Of a stretch of DNA of 64,000 nt, positions 43,301-58,300 are shown piece by piece (the stretch's first letter is position 1; each line of letters begins with the position of its first letter). Made by a program: the position numbers and the translations under genes. This stretch comes from Bostrychus sinensis (lineage: Eukaryota; Chordata; Actinopteri; Gobiiformes; Eleotridae): NCBI GenBank assembly GCA_020698575.1, contig CM036243.1, positions 18,367,403 to 18,431,402 of the forward strand. The letters are read 5' to 3'. The notes beneath the pieces are model-generated. The model was not told the DNA's origin, did no database searches, and worked only from the letters and a program-made list of their open reading frames with translations.

Positions 43301-46300
43301 AACCGAATCGTCACTTGTCTGTGTGACCTCTCTGTTCTACTCTTATGCTCTGGTGCGACTCAGTTTGTCCATGTTGAACTATAATCTAAAGGACTATGAA
43401 GCACAGGAACTCCTAATAACTACACCTATAGAATTCATGTTGTCAGATTTATTTATATTTGAAACTTGGCAAGCCTTAAAAAGGAACATGGTGTTTTTTT
43501 ATGCAGGGTAGTTCAGCAACAGAGTGTTTGACAAGTTTGCATGACCCTAAAGTCATTTTTGACAGACTTTTGCTGTGGAGGCGCTCATTATGTTTGTATA
43601 TTCTGTGTGTTTTTGCCATAATTCCAGACTGTCTATTCATGCCAGCCTTCTCTGGGAGAATAAGCATTAATACTTTGCAATGAATCTGAATATATGTGCT
43701 CATGAAGTGATAGATTCTGTTTTCATATACCACTTCCAACACCTTTAACCACATCCTTTACACTTCAAAACCTTTTCTTCCTGAATGTCTATGCTGTCAT
43801 TTACTGTAAGAACATGTAGACTCAACATGCCTTTTAGTATTCTGGCTCAGATAAATGGAGAAAGAAGAACTGTGTTGCTCAGCAAAATCTAGAAACTGCT
43901 TGAACATGCAAAAAATGAAGTGTATCATTTCATAGTACACATTCTGTGTGGTTGTGGCCATAAAATATTTTTTTATGCACAACTGTCCACACGTGTGGTA
44001 ATCCATAATGTTTATTTTAGTGTGTGCTGTATAAGCATTTTTGAAACTTTCTTGTTTGATTGTGGGTTAGGTAGGAATTTTGCATATTAATTTGGCATAG
44101 GTTTCATGCTGGATATAATGCCCTGTAATGCCTTCTCCATTTTTCCGGGCTTGGGACAGGCACAAAGGGTACACTGTCAGGTGACTCTTTGCAGACAAGT
44201 AATGGTAAGCAAATTGCCAATTCATTTACTCTAGTTCATTAAACTAGATAATGAACTTACTTTCTCAACTGCTTTTCCTCGTCTCTTTTCTGTTATCTTC
44301 ACTGGCCACTGTCCGAAGTCCAGCCAAGTTCCTAGTCTATAATCCGCAAAATAAAATAAATTGCTAAATTGCTACACCAATGTTGTCTCTAGGCCTGCTC
44401 TGTGTGACTCCAATTTAGTACAATGCCATAATGTCAAGTTTCTGTAGCCCATTTTCCCCAGTATTTATTTCCCAACATTATTTTAGTTTTGTATGTTTTT
44501 CCACCATCACTTTATCTTTTATATTCTTTCTTTTGTGCCCTTATTGTCTGTCTGTTTGTTTAATTAGGTCACTGGTCGTGCTGTAATGTGTGGCCTGAAT
44601 AGAGAAGCTGTCACAGAAGCTCAGTTATGGCCCACTGCATCCTTCTTCTTTCTCTTTCATCCTGCTCTTTCAGACAAACAAACACAAACATTCATCGTAA
44701 TGGGACAGTGGCACTGGGATCATTCACTAAAGCTCTTAGCATGGGGAACTCACTGTTTGTTTTACTTATAGCATGTGTATAAAAGAATATATAATTGTTT
44801 CACAACTTTGGTGATCAAAAACATTGTCCCAAGATACTTAAACTTTCTCACCTTTTTTTAGGGCCACACTGGCTTTATTCTTTTGCTTACTGCACTATTA
44901 TTGTTAAATATTATTAATCAAGTGGAACAGTAAACAGGTAAAACAGTATTAACGACACATTACCGGTACTAAACTGGACTACTAGTACATCTACTCTTAA
45001 TACTACTACTGCTGCTGCTACTACTACTACTACTAATGCTACTTCTGCAAACTTCTACCACCTCTGCTACTTCTACCACTTATACAATTATTACTGCTAC
45101 TACAATAGTGCTGTCCACCTTGCCACACAGCTCAAAAAAGTGGCCTTTTGAAAGTTAATAAAGGTAAAATTCTAGCCTATAAAATCTACCCAGTAAGTAC
45201 AAGTACATTTGCCTCAAAAGAAAAGTTACTCTCTACTTAAGCCTGGCAGCCTATTGGTGGGTTGCAGAAATGTGATGATGCAATTTCCTTTAAAGGCATA
45301 GTATAGTTTCTCTTTTCACCTTAAAAGTACATTTATAGGCAGCTTATCCTATTGTGACTGCAGTTGCTGTCTGCATCACTCCACCTTCTGCTAATTTAAC
45401 ATCACACTGCCCTTTAGCTTTACAAATTAATAATAGTAAAAACAAACATTGCAACAGTGGTCCCACACAAGACCTTATCTATTCTAAGGTGTACTGTTTT
45501 TTTTTTCTTTTTTACTAAGAGTGGCTAAATCACACACATTTTCTTATCCAGCCCTAACCATTCAAAGCATGTGAAAAGAAAGTTTGCCTGCATACTTTTT
45601 CCAACAACTGTACATTTGTGTCCTCAGCTGTGTGTCACTTATCGCCAGTTTGCAAGTAAATAAAAACTGTATCTGACAGTAAAGCACCATCTTTTAAAAG
45701 TTAACTACAACTTCCTGTGTCCTATGTCAGGTGCCTTTAAACTGTGACACCATTGTATCCCTTGTTACTTTTGTGGTTCTGTTGTTTGTTCTGCTCTCTT
45801 ACCTAGCATCAGCAGTGCTCATTATTGGAAACTATGGCCTGTGAGACAAGGCTATATGATATTGGCCAATGACTCTTCCATGCTCCTGTGCATGTTCCTC
45901 CTGTCTATCAGGCTAAATAAATTAACCATTGTTTCTGTCCACCTCACACCAAATGCCCCATACACGCTAACCTTTAAACAGAGGAAGTCAGAGTCCCCTC
46001 TTTTGTCTATTAATAATAAACAACATCAGTATACAAAGCAGGCTGTAGGGATCGAAACGCCATCCTTTGGGTTAGTGGGTGAACGTGTCTACCAACTGAG
46101 TTACTGCCGCTCCTGTCTGTCTCTCTCAGCTATTTCAGGTTTTAATCAGACTTGTCTATAACTATTATCAGTATCATCTCTTTATTGATCACTTGATTAG
46201 ATGGACTGGTGGTTTGATAGATGGACGATAAGTTTGAACATCAATAATTACCATGAGTGGTTCCATAGGCTCAGCATTTTTATCTGGCATCGGTTTGTTG

Positions 46301-49300
46301 GTTGTTTGTTGGCAAGATAACTCAAAATGTAATGGTACATTTTTATGCAGATTTCAGAAAAGGTCAGTAAAGAGCCAAGGAAGAAACAATTATTTTTTGT
46401 ATGACAATGGAACATCATCCAGATCTATACATTTCTTGTTCCTCACCATTCTGAGAAAGGGCTAAAGATACTGACTCCAGCCTCAAGTGTTTAGTAAAAG
46501 AAAAAAAAAATTGTTATAATTTGTTACCATGGTAGGATATAAGGATCAATGAATAGAACATTTACACCCCAACTAGAAGATACGCTATTCAGGCCATGTG
46601 TAGGCATTCATTATACACAATATCATCCTACATTAATGCAGCTATATTTTACATGATTCTCTTTCTCAAGTTGTTCTTTATTTAAACTGTTGTTGTATAT
46701 TGTTTTGCTGCAAAAATATCTAACCATGAGAACAATGGCAGTGATCAATACAGCTGACTTTTCCCCTGCAGGCAACAGTAACCCAGTAGTCTGGATTCAC
46801 TCGGGTCAAAACCATAGCTACCAACAGATCTATTAATCATTCTGCAGGAAGTTCTAATTCTACAGTATAAATAATATTGTGGTTATCTTTGCAACATTTC
46901 TTACTTGTTTACTGTACTGCTACACAGTTGTCTATAGAATTGCACACAGGAAGTACACACAAGAGGAAGTAAATGAAGTTGAACTTATAACTCTTAGATT
47001 TTAACACAAAGAACAAATGCATTGCTATGTCTAGTATCAGCATCTATTGTTACAAGTGTAGTATAATGTGGAAGAAGTTTGCTGAATGTGCATAGTCTCT
47101 TGTTATGATAAAGTGGGCCAAAGTACTGTAGACCAAAAGGCTATAATGAATAAACGCTCTAACTATATTTGGAATTATTTATCGTGTCACTTAGTCACTG
47201 GTATATAGGAGAAAGTTGCTGCAGAATTTTATTCACTCATCTTCTGTCTGACCCACTTCTTGCATTGCTTCTTAATATTTTTCTCATTGCTCTAGGAAGT
47301 GCAGTTGTGGCTTGCATGCACATAAATATCAGCTCATCACAGCTCCAAATACTGCATTTCAAAATTATGACTAACATATTAAAATTCCCTCACTATAGTA
47401 CATATGGCCATAGGTAAATATAGGTGTAGAGACTCCCTGTCCCATTTATTTTGATTGAGCTCCTTTTTTCCTCTCCCTCTCATTCTGTAGGGCCTATCCA
47501 TCTCTACCCCACCCTCTGACTCTTGATCATTTGTCTTGCTGCATTGCGAACCCCAGCAGCTGGTAGTGCCCCACAGAGCTACTTGAGCTCAACTCCACAT
47601 ACTTATTTCTATATAGTGCTTGGCCTATAGTATATAATGTGTGAATGTATGAGCCTATGGGAAATACAGTGCAGAAATCGAACAGCAATCTCCTTGTTTT
47701 TTGTTTTCTTGTGACTTATTAGATTCATGTCTGATAAATTATACAGTGTTGCTACATCTATTGTCATAATGGCATCCTTTCCCCTCCCATGTCTGAATGC
47801 ACTGAAAGAACAATGTTAGCAGTGGCACGCAGTAAAAACAGTGCCTCAGTGCATAACTCCATGCTGCTGTCTGAAGGAGGCAGGTAGACATGAATAGAAT
47901 TGCAAATGGCTTCTTTGAAAAGAGGAAAAGGGGCCAGCCCTCTAACAAATCGGACATAAACAAACAGCCACAGGCTATTGGTGGAGGCACTGCCAACATC
48001 TTTGAAAAGTGAAGGAGAGGGAGAGACAGAAGCGCATTAAAGAGGGCATTCCTTTCTACATAATAACTTTTATTTGGCCTCCGAACCTTGGATAATATCT
48101 CTTCTCTCCTTGTCATCTTTCTCACCATTTCTACCATTTTTCCAGTCGTCTGTCAGTAGACAAACAAGCATCTGAATGGAAGTACTATGACACATATAAG
48201 ACTGGCCCGGATGCTGGTAGTGAGTCATGGGATTATTACTGAAGCACCAAAAATGTCAACACACTAAAGCAATACATTGTGAAAAGGAAAGATGTCTTGT
48301 CACAATTCCTGGTAATATTATTGTGATACTGAGCTATCAGTAGCTATTCCCAAAAACTACCAACGAGCGACTGAGTGTGAATCTGTTCCTGGAATAATAC
48401 ATAAAGTCTTGAAATCCAAGCTCCTGCCTCTCAACACAGGTATGAGAGAAACACAGGTATGTACAGACCATATCACTCTGCGTGTCATTGAGTTAAAATA
48501 GTGAGGAATTTGGTTTGGGTGAAGCCTCTTGTGGTGAAAACACAGCTGTGAGGAAACTGTTGGAGCTATCATCTGTCTTATTATTTCATATTGCAACCAG
48601 AAGGGAATTGTTGTGATGGTGGTGGAGTTTGATTTATGGTTTCACAGAACCAGGTTCTTGTTTATTATTGTGGCTGTAAGTAGGCCAACAGGTACACGTT
48701 AGAAACCAAATAATAATCTATATAGTAATCATGATGCTCCTTTTCTATATAGAGTTGCTAAAATGATATATAGTATTAAAAATTTAACTGTGCATTTGAA
48801 TCAATATTGCTGTGGTCCTCCAGGGGGTCAAAGGCAAAGCAAAAGAAATATGATCAATCAACTAAAGTAAGACAAGTCCCTAAAAAAGACCTTTGCATAA
48901 ACAAATGTTTACTACCAGTAACAACTTTTTATGAACAGGTAATAAGCAACTACCATACAAAAGCAAGCTCATGCAATCACTATATATGTCTTTTGAAATG
49001 TAACAATTGATCAAATTGACAACGGTAATGCTAAGAAATGACTGATTCACTACAGTTGTTATAGAATACCTTTTTGTAAGATGAGTAAACTTTTCTGAAC
49101 TCACACTGATGGTCCCAGGCTTGTTTACTATAACATGGATCTACTTTAATCTTGCCCCCTGTCTGTTTTTCTGTTGTTTTTGAGTGGTCTTGTGAAATCT
49201 GCTGCATCACTGAAGACAAACTGTTTCTATTGAAGTGACAACAATCGGCTCCCTCCCCCTCACTGCAGCCTCTTTTGGAGCAGGGCACCCAGCTCAGGCA

Positions 49301-52300
49301 GGCAGGGCTACATATGCAAATATAGCCTGAGTGGGCGGCTTCTGAGAGCACAGTGTGCAGCAATGCAACGGCTCTCACAAGTCCCGCCCACAGAAGCCAG
49401 TTACTTAGCAACCAGCAGCAGAGGGAGGGAGGGACTATGAATTCAACAACTGTTGCCTGATCTGAGGCTCACTGTGTGAATACGTGAGCCGGCGAGGCAG
49501 GACTGAGGCAAGTGTGAGAGGCTATGTGTGTTTGTGTGTACGTTTGATACAGAGGCTGCTGTATCTGGAGCTGGAGGAGAAGACGGGCTCTGCGCTGCAC
49601 AAGTGAACAGTCCATTCAGCTCACAGCGCTGGGTTTGTGTCTGTGGACTATACCAATAACCAGGACCCACCCTTTGGACTATCCCGAGGCTGCTTCCTCC
49701 TCTGTCCTCTAAAGGGAACACCTGCGTGTGTGTGTGTGTGTGTGAAAGGCAGTGTACCGGCGAGCAGGGCGAGTGGCCGGACTCCACTGCATGAGGGCTA
49801 GGCTGGTGCTCAGAAGGGGCTGCTAACCATGGACTCCCCTCTCTAGTTAACGGGTAAGCTGCAGACTACATGCACAAATAGGCCTACATGTATGAGTAAA
49901 GTGACAAGGAATAGTGACAAGACAGAATAAGGACAAAAAATGGCCAGTTCTAAGCCATGTGATGCTTTAGTGTAGGAGAAGAAGAAAGACGTGACATTTT
50001 ATGTGGAGTTTAATGGGGCAGCGGAGTGGCAGAGCGGGGCTATTGTCCCCACTTTGTATTTGTGTTTGGATGTGTTGTGTGGAGTTGACCCTGCCTCACA
50101 GATTGCTTGGCTGCCTTTCTCAGCTGTTGGCGACAGTGCCATCCTTGTCTGCTGCTCCTGTTCACTCCTTTTCATCCTTGTCGTGTCTGTAGTCACACTG
50201 GCTGTCATGTCTGCTTCAGTCGCCGGTGAGCTGCTCTGGTGTGCCTCAGCATCTCTCTGATGATAATGGGATTAATTGGACAGAAGGGTTGCTGGAAGGA
50301 GAGTGAAGACAAGAAATCATCAAGAAAAGTGGTTAGGGAAAAGTGTCAAATAATACATACAGGTGAAAAAATAGTCTGATAGCTAGTTTAATAAGGGAAG
50401 TGGAGAGCAGAGGCTAAAATAAACTTGAATTTGCCATACATAATCTGTAGTCTATAATTAGATTGATTGTAAAATCACTAAGCGAGGTGAGTTTAGCTTC
50501 TGCTCAGTAGCAATTACCTATGACGTCAGACTGTTGTTGATTTGAATACCCCTTGTCAGTCACTGGACATTACATAAGAAGATTTGGAGTTGAGCAGGAA
50601 ACTTCACAGGAAATTTACCTGCAACCAAAATATCTTATTGGCCATTTGCTTTTGAATAACATATATTTTCTTCCTGATATAGTGATAGACAGATTTTTTT
50701 TTAATATAATTTGATTTTAAACATCACTCACAGTGAGCCTAGTGTACTTACCAGTGCACAGTGTGTACAGTGGGACGAGAATAACTAGATTAACATGCAG
50801 TACTCTGTCCTGAATGGAGGCTAATCCACAGCACTTTAACTTATTTCCTTTTAAATGCATTTAAATGTTAAAAAGAAGCATAACACAAATTAAGTCGGAG
50901 AAGTTATGCAAGTCTAAAAGAAAACATTTGAATGATAAAATTCAGAGACAACACTGAATAACAGGCCTGGACTGACCACCTGCTAAGAGTATGCCCCCGC
51001 TGAAGGGACAGCGACAAGAGGCTTACAGACACTCTCTTAAGACCAAGACAATGCACAACAGACAAGCTTCTTTCATTGGACATGAGTGTGATGGCACAGA
51101 AAAGCACAGTTAGCACACCAGACCCCACACTCTTTAACTGACAGGAAAATATAACGATCCTGCAATAAATTAGATAATAGTACAAATCTGTTCATAGTGG
51201 TTCTGCTTAAGATAATGTTATATATCCAAAACAATACATTTTCAAGGTAGTTCTAAAAATAGTATTAGATAAAGCCTTTGTAGTGCATTTGCTGAATTCT
51301 ATAGTTCTCTATTTAGGCTAATAGAGAACTAATAGTGAATATGTTAAAAGTGTAATTTCTTATCCACCCAATATCAGTCTGCATAAGCTAATTAAAATCA
51401 CTATTATTTTAAACAAAACAAAACATGTGTTGACTTTGCTTTGACTTTTGCAGACGTCCTTGTTTTCATATAGACGGTGTTGCGTGTTTAGGGAAGTTAA
51501 CAGGTGGTTGGCATTGGCACCCTGAGGACAGATAGACCAATAAATCTCCACCTGCCTAGTTGTCCATCAAATGATAGCTTTAGTAAGTAAATGATTTTAA
51601 TGCATTATGGTTTGGTCCACATAGTGTATATCTAACTTGTGTAGCTTCTGTTGTCTGTATATTCTAGCGTCACACAGGCTGACACAGATACTGCTCTCCT
51701 TATGTAGGCCATTGACCGACTGTTTTGCATGGACAGTGAAATCAATCCGATGTTTGCTGTGCATGGTGCGGTGCTTTGTAACTCACAGTTGATTGGGCCA
51801 AATTGGTCATGCTTTAATATTGTTATAATGGTCTCTCCCCTCTGAGCCCTGACACACTCTTAATCAGGGGATGTTTTTCAAGTTCTCCTTGTTTAACGGG
51901 CACATACACACCCTCACAAAATACACACAACATTTGATTTGCTCCCTTCTTTTTTGACACCACTCATGTTTAACTGCTGCTGACATAACATTTACCACTA
52001 CTACCACTAGATTTGACTTTTTTTCCCACACATATTTTTTCCATCCCAAATTCAATTCAAACCACAGTTTTGGGCTCTTTTTACTGAACTGTTCTTCACT
52101 GTATTTTATTAGGTTTTTGTAGTTTTTTTTTAGTTCAACATAATCTACTACAACTGCTACTACTAATACTATTTTTACTACTCTTGTTGCAACTACTACC
52201 AGTGCTATTACAACAAACTGAGAGGTGACACCCAGCCAGGTCAAAAATAATTTTACTCTTTTACTTTAGAGACTTAAAAATACTTGTGTGAAAGTAACAG

Positions 52301-55300
52301 CAAATGCAAGTAATAGCTTTAAAAATCATATACAGAAAGAACATTTTTAATTTTTGTTAACACGTGCTTAATGCAATAATTTGATTTCTAGTACGTAATC
52401 TTCTCAAAACAGTCCTTAGTGTTCTTGTGCTGTCCCTCCCTACATTGTGCTTTGTCCAGCGCAGCATTCCTGGTAATCCAAGCAGCTACCTGTTCAGAGC
52501 GTCTCAGGTGGGAACAAATGGCTGTGTGTTGTATGTGCTGCTCAAGTCTGTAGACTGGATGTGCTTGTACATGTGTATCCATGTGTCAAACTTTACTGAA
52601 AGGCCTCTTTGATGATTCTAAGTGAGTTTGGTGTGAGACTTTAGTTGTTTCTGCCAGACTTAGCTTGGCAAAATGGCAGTGAAAGATGAGTCATTAGTTT
52701 TCCTTTGTGAAAGTGCCTGGGTCACAGCAGTAGTGCAAATGATTGTAACGCAGTTATACCGACATGTACATGCAGGTATTAGCAAATTAATGGCCTTATT
52801 GTGAGACAAAAAGGAAATAGCATTAATAACAGAGTAAAGGTTTAACTTTATCTCCTACCATTTATTCTCATTAGGGATTGCAGCTTGCAGAAACTATGGG
52901 CCTGGCCTGGTTAGTCAGAGAGGTGAAGCTCAGAGACATACTGTACATTGATAGTCAATCATTCATTCACAGTATTCCTTGCTGTGATGCTACTAGTACC
53001 CCCATTTGAGAAACAAGGATGTATAGGATAAATTATCAGGATCGTATAATTATGTGAAAGAAGTTAGGTGGGCCCTGAAGACAGTGAGTGTAGTGGTACA
53101 GCCCAAGTACACAGAGCAACAGAGAGACTTGGGATAATGGGTTAGTCGTAGTTAAATGCAAGCTTGCAAAAACTAAAAAGAAGCAGCATTTGACTGCCTT
53201 TTTAATAATACTGGAGACAGCAAAGATGAGTACAGAATTTTTAACTGTATTTTGTGCTTTCAGACTGCATAAAAATAACACTTTTGCGAAAACACTGATA
53301 AAAAAATTGTTTACCAACACACAAACCATTCATAATTGCTAAATTAGGCCAAAATTTTATGCTTTGAATGATACTAAATGAGAGCCATTTGGCACTTCTA
53401 AGGGAGCCGAAACAAAGACCCGGACTGCCCATTACAAATCAAACCAAACTTTGTCTTTAATTTTCACATTAGACTTCTGATTTTGTTTTTGTAAATTCTG
53501 GTTTCAGACAGGACAGTGTTGTATAGACAACAACATTCTCCGAAACCTTATATTACCTTGTGACAGAGGAAAGACTGCCTCAGGGAAGAAGCATTAAAGG
53601 CTTTAGGTGAATATTTCACTTTGATGGCACTTGAGGAGCTGAAGTGCTCAAATAAAGAAAAGACAGAGGGTGAGATAAACACAGACCGATGCAGGGAAAG
53701 CCGCTGTTGAGCAGCACCTCTTATCTCTGGAACTCAGACTTCTGTGTTGACAATTTCCCTCTATTTTCTTTCACTCCTTTCCTCCATTTTAAATCTATCT
53801 TCTATCTTTCTATTTGCAATTTGTCTCCCTCTCACATCCTCCACTTCTGCTGATTCCCACTAAATCAAAGCTTCATCAGTGATCGATCCGATCACTGTCA
53901 GTTGGAGTGTCTTCTCATTCAGTTCACAAACTAGAGTTGCACTCTGTCATTGTGGTTCTTTTGTAAAACATTGTTTTGAATAAATATTTGGTGAAACAGT
54001 GGTTACTGTCCAACAAGTTCTACAGGACAAAGACAACAACACTGAAGATACCTTGAAAAACCCCTTAAGCTTTGTTTAATCCAGCTTTGCTTGAGTGGAG
54101 CACCACAAAAATGTACCATGTTCTTTTATGGCCACTCCCTGACAAACACCTTTAGGTTGCTCTTTTCAAAACTAATAATTTACATTTGGAAAATCCTGAG
54201 ATTAAAGTTTTCCTGAAATCATATGTCAAGTTCAGATGTCTTGTCTTTACATTCAAACTGACTTATATTGCAGCGTGATTATTTTGACTGTGTACAGCTG
54301 TGTAATGGTTTGCACAAAATGGTATTGACCCTGAGCACTTAGCATGGGCCGAAGTGTGTACAGAGAGGTGGGTCATGTCTTTATTTTACTGACAGCTGCC
54401 TGCCAAAGTGTTGTTGTTGTGCAAACCATTAAAGACCCCCCTGCCCTTGATGGCTCTAAGATTGAACGCTAACGTCAAAGTAATTGAACCTCTCTAATTA
54501 GTTGCTGTCATTATGCCTATCGCGCACTACACTTCTGTCAGTTAGGCTAATCTGTGTTTGTATGTGTAAAGTTTTAGGAAAAACATATGAAATGAAAACG
54601 TAAAATATGAAAGCAATGACAGAATGTGAAATGACTACAGTTTTTGTAAATTACAGACGCAATACCAGTGCCTCAGGAGCATAGTGCATTTTTAAGTTGC
54701 CATACTAACAGACAAACAAACAAACCAATGATGTCAAAAACCTCAATGGGAGAGGTAAAATGCATTAGAGTTGTACAACTGTTGTCATATTGCAGAAAAA
54801 CAATTTCACAATTTTGACTGATGTACTTTTCCATATTGTTACCTAACATCTGTGCACACCATCAATACCAAATAACATTACCCAATTTCTTTGAGTTTCA
54901 GTGTGATATCCGATGGTATTTGGTTACAAAACTGATTTGATGTCATTGCTGACTGTATGTAATACTTATTAGCACAGGTTAGCACACATTTGGGTCAGTG
55001 TACCTGTCCTGTGGTGTATAGACATGTATACAGTGGCGTACTTCACATGCAGTTCTCTTTGACTAAATAGATGGCAGGTAGCAGTGCTCTGTGAATATTC
55101 CGTCAACTTTTTTGGTTTTATCGTAGATACTAACTGCCTGTTAATAATAAATGATTCAGAGTTACTCATTTCCTTTTTTTGAGAGCTGTAGGATATTTCA
55201 TCCTTGTCCATGTTCCTAAATATATTTTATTCACTGTAGGTATTTCCTGAAACATCACCCTTCATTTTTGCCATAAAAAAACAGATATGATTTTCTGTTC

Positions 55301-58300
55301 TTCTGCTGGGAACATGAAGAATATATCATAGAATAATAAAAAAAATATGTGTTTTAAGTAGGTCGGAACCTCAGCAGCACCCAGCAAGAGAAGATTGTTT
55401 TTATATCAACAAAATTTTTAAAAAGTCAAAGAAATATTCACATGTCTCAATCTGACAATGTTTATTTAGGTCTATATAGTATATTGATTATAGTCTGTAC
55501 AAGTACTAGGCACAATTTGAATTGTCTTCCTTTTGGCTCCAACAAGGCCATGCTTTTGCTGGCATTGGTTTGCTGGTTGGTTGGCCTGCAAGTAAAAAAA
55601 AAATCAAAAAGTAATGGTCCAGTTGTAGTCAAAATTCATTTTCAGGAAAGGTTGCCATTGGTATTAGCAGACCCTGCTTCTTTTGCAAAGAAAGAAGGTG
55701 CGGCTGGCTGGCCAGGCTAACAAATTATACTTATCCGAGTTAAAAGGGCTTTGCGGGTCAATGCATGGAGCATTTATATAATACTGTATACCAAAGGCAG
55801 AAGAGCATATATGTCATATACCCCAAAGAACATGATACCAAGAGTATAAAAGAATGTGGTGATAACTTGGTAACAGCAGGGCCAAGTGGCTGAACTGTAA
55901 TATTTAATGCATTAATGCCTTTGCTCTGAAAAGCTCAGCACATTTCAACATTCTCAGTTCAAAGCCAGTGGCAGGTCAGCCGCGCTTTGGCATGCTCTCT
56001 GTGTTTTGCTCCAAAAAGTCAAGCAACTCAAATGCTTAGTAGGGCTTGTGTTTTGGCATTTACAGCCCCCGGCTTTTTCTGAAGCAGGTGGATATGAGTA
56101 TACACGGATGCACTCAGAGTTCATCTGTAAGTTGTTGTATATTAAAAAGGCTGCTGGATGTCTTTAGCAGTGCACACACCCCCAGTTGCCGGGTTGCATC
56201 AATCATTGCCTTTTAAAACAACAGCTGTCAGTAGGCTTAAACTGATAGACTAACGAGTTTTCTTGAAACCAATACTGATGAGACAAAATGCTTCTTATGT
56301 TGCACCAACAATACTACAGATGAATGTGTGATGAAGAACAGGCCATACTATCTATGTGCATGTTAAGTTAAGATGTGATATTGGTGTATGCAGAGGATCT
56401 GAGTTGTTTGTTTTTTGTTTGTTTTTTTGTTTTTTTTTGCAGTGCAATGAGAAGACCTGCATATCTTTTAGTTGTAAATTGATTCTCAGAAAACAGGAGG
56501 CTGTTGGATGTTTTTTAAGATCTTTTGTAATATAATGTTCTCTAATGTAATTCTGGTCTTATAGTCTAGCTTTTCCCTACACATTCTCTGAACCTATCTG
56601 AGTCTTTAATCTCTTATACTATACACCATATACTGCTAATTCCTTTGCACTCTTTCTGTTCTCTCTTCTCTTTTTTTCCTCATTACTATTCAGCTAATCT
56701 TTAATGCTTATTCTTCCTATTAACTTTTCATGCCTTTCAACCTGGCTACCCCTAGCCCTTACTTTGCTCTGGGTCACTGCAGCTCACTACTGCCAAGATA
56801 AGATTTTGTTCGCTGTTGCATTAAGCAAGTTTTAAGCTTTTAAGAGTGAAACTTGATGGAGCAGGCTCTTCTGACCTTTGACCTGTTACCCTTTAACCGA
56901 CTGAGACCTCCCACTATGTGAACCTCAGACTGTTCCCACAGCAATGGAATTTATTAAACGTGAAGTACACACAATCCTTGTAGTAAAACTTGTTCAAATG
57001 TACATTTATTGAAATTGACTGCATTCTTCTAGGGTTGTGTTGTTTTGAATTATCATACTCATAATATAAATAAATTCTTAAAAGTGGATGTTACATGAGT
57101 AGACTACAATGTCACATATGCACTGATTTATTGTATATTTTGATTTATTTATTTTAAATTTATTTTAGTAGTAGTAGTAGTAGTTTAGTAAATGGTCTTT
57201 GTTTCTTGGTTGCTTGGTTTGTTAGTCTGATCGTAATATATAACTTAAAAAAATACTCAGATTTGGGTATGTTTTTCTGGAAAGCCCAGTGATGGGGCAA
57301 AGAGGAAATAGATAATTAATTTCTTGATTCTTGTGAGATAAACGGGATAGACTATTTACACCTGAACAAGGAGATCCCCAATTCAATTCCACAAAATTTT
57401 TACAATTGCGAGATAAATTGTGGACAAATGCTTTGGAGTTTCCACCACGCAGGGTCTCTGATAATCTACCTGTACATACATTATGTCTTTGCTTGGTTTG
57501 CCTTTTGTGTTAATTGTGATTTTACACACATTTAAGCCACATTTACATCTAGGGAAGCTTTTAAGTGTATATATTTTAAGGCAAGATGAATTTATTACTT
57601 GCATTATATTATCCCAATACATTTTCAGTAACAAACAAAAATGTTTTTTCTTACTCCAGGGCAGTGAGAAGCATAAGCGGGTGTGTCCTGTCATCATGTG
57701 CACTCGGGCCGACCCTGACCCTGTCCCTGAGTGCCAGCTGTTCTCCACAGAGGTGGACGAGCCCGAGGACGAAGGCAGGGAGAGGGAATCGGACAGAGAC
57801 AGCGCTGTGGAGAGCACTCAGGGCTCGGACACTTCAGAGGGCCTGGCCAGAGCTGGAGACAAGCAAGACGCACTGGGGGAGCTTTTCTTCCACAGGGACA
57901 AGTAAGGATTAAGCTCTATTTCCATCAAGCTGTACACTTCTCTTCAGCACATAACACTTCTATTTTTGTTTCCATTGTGGGAAGGGTATGGAAATAATAG
58001 TACTGTACCATACCACTTGGGGCCTCTTTCCACTGGTCAACAGACTGGTGTGACAAGATTGGAAAATAGAAAACACAAAATTGCGATGTTTTGCAAATGC
58101 TACAAATGCATTGTATCATACCAGGAAGCTTAGTACAAAATATTGACTGGCAATAGACCTAAAATAAAAAGATATTTTAAAATGGTTCAGTTTCTCTTTT
58201 TTCTCATACTGTCATCGCATAGTGAGATGTCTGCTATAGCATTCATGTTATTATTGAATGAAATGGCATAATTCCCAGGTGTGCTCAGACCAGCATCTCA

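Larger units (their letters stand above)
37360..57659 (+). other. Large rab11fip4 intron (about 20 kb) between EF-hand and linker exons
   Basis: Holds the candidate exon at 37910, a Tc1 copy (39839-41446), five copies of a tRNA-like repeat, triplet-rich repeats near 45.0 and 52.0-52.3 kb, and the second-promoter block near 49.3-49.85 kb. A full CRE palindrome is at 50521-50528. Long stretches (for example 42100-44100, 46900-49200, 50600-51900, 52300-55400) appear unique with no exon recognised. Confidence 0.55.

Noticed and set aside
46253..46465. 70-residue plus-strand frame
   Set aside because: It lies within the upstream part of tRNA-like repeat copy 3 and is not conserved among the other copies.
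49991..50260. Hydrophobic 89-residue frame after the second-promoter block
   Set aside because: Starts beyond the strong donor at 49854, so it would be intronic. There is no acceptor before it and overlapping frames are equally open, as expected in locally GC-rich DNA.
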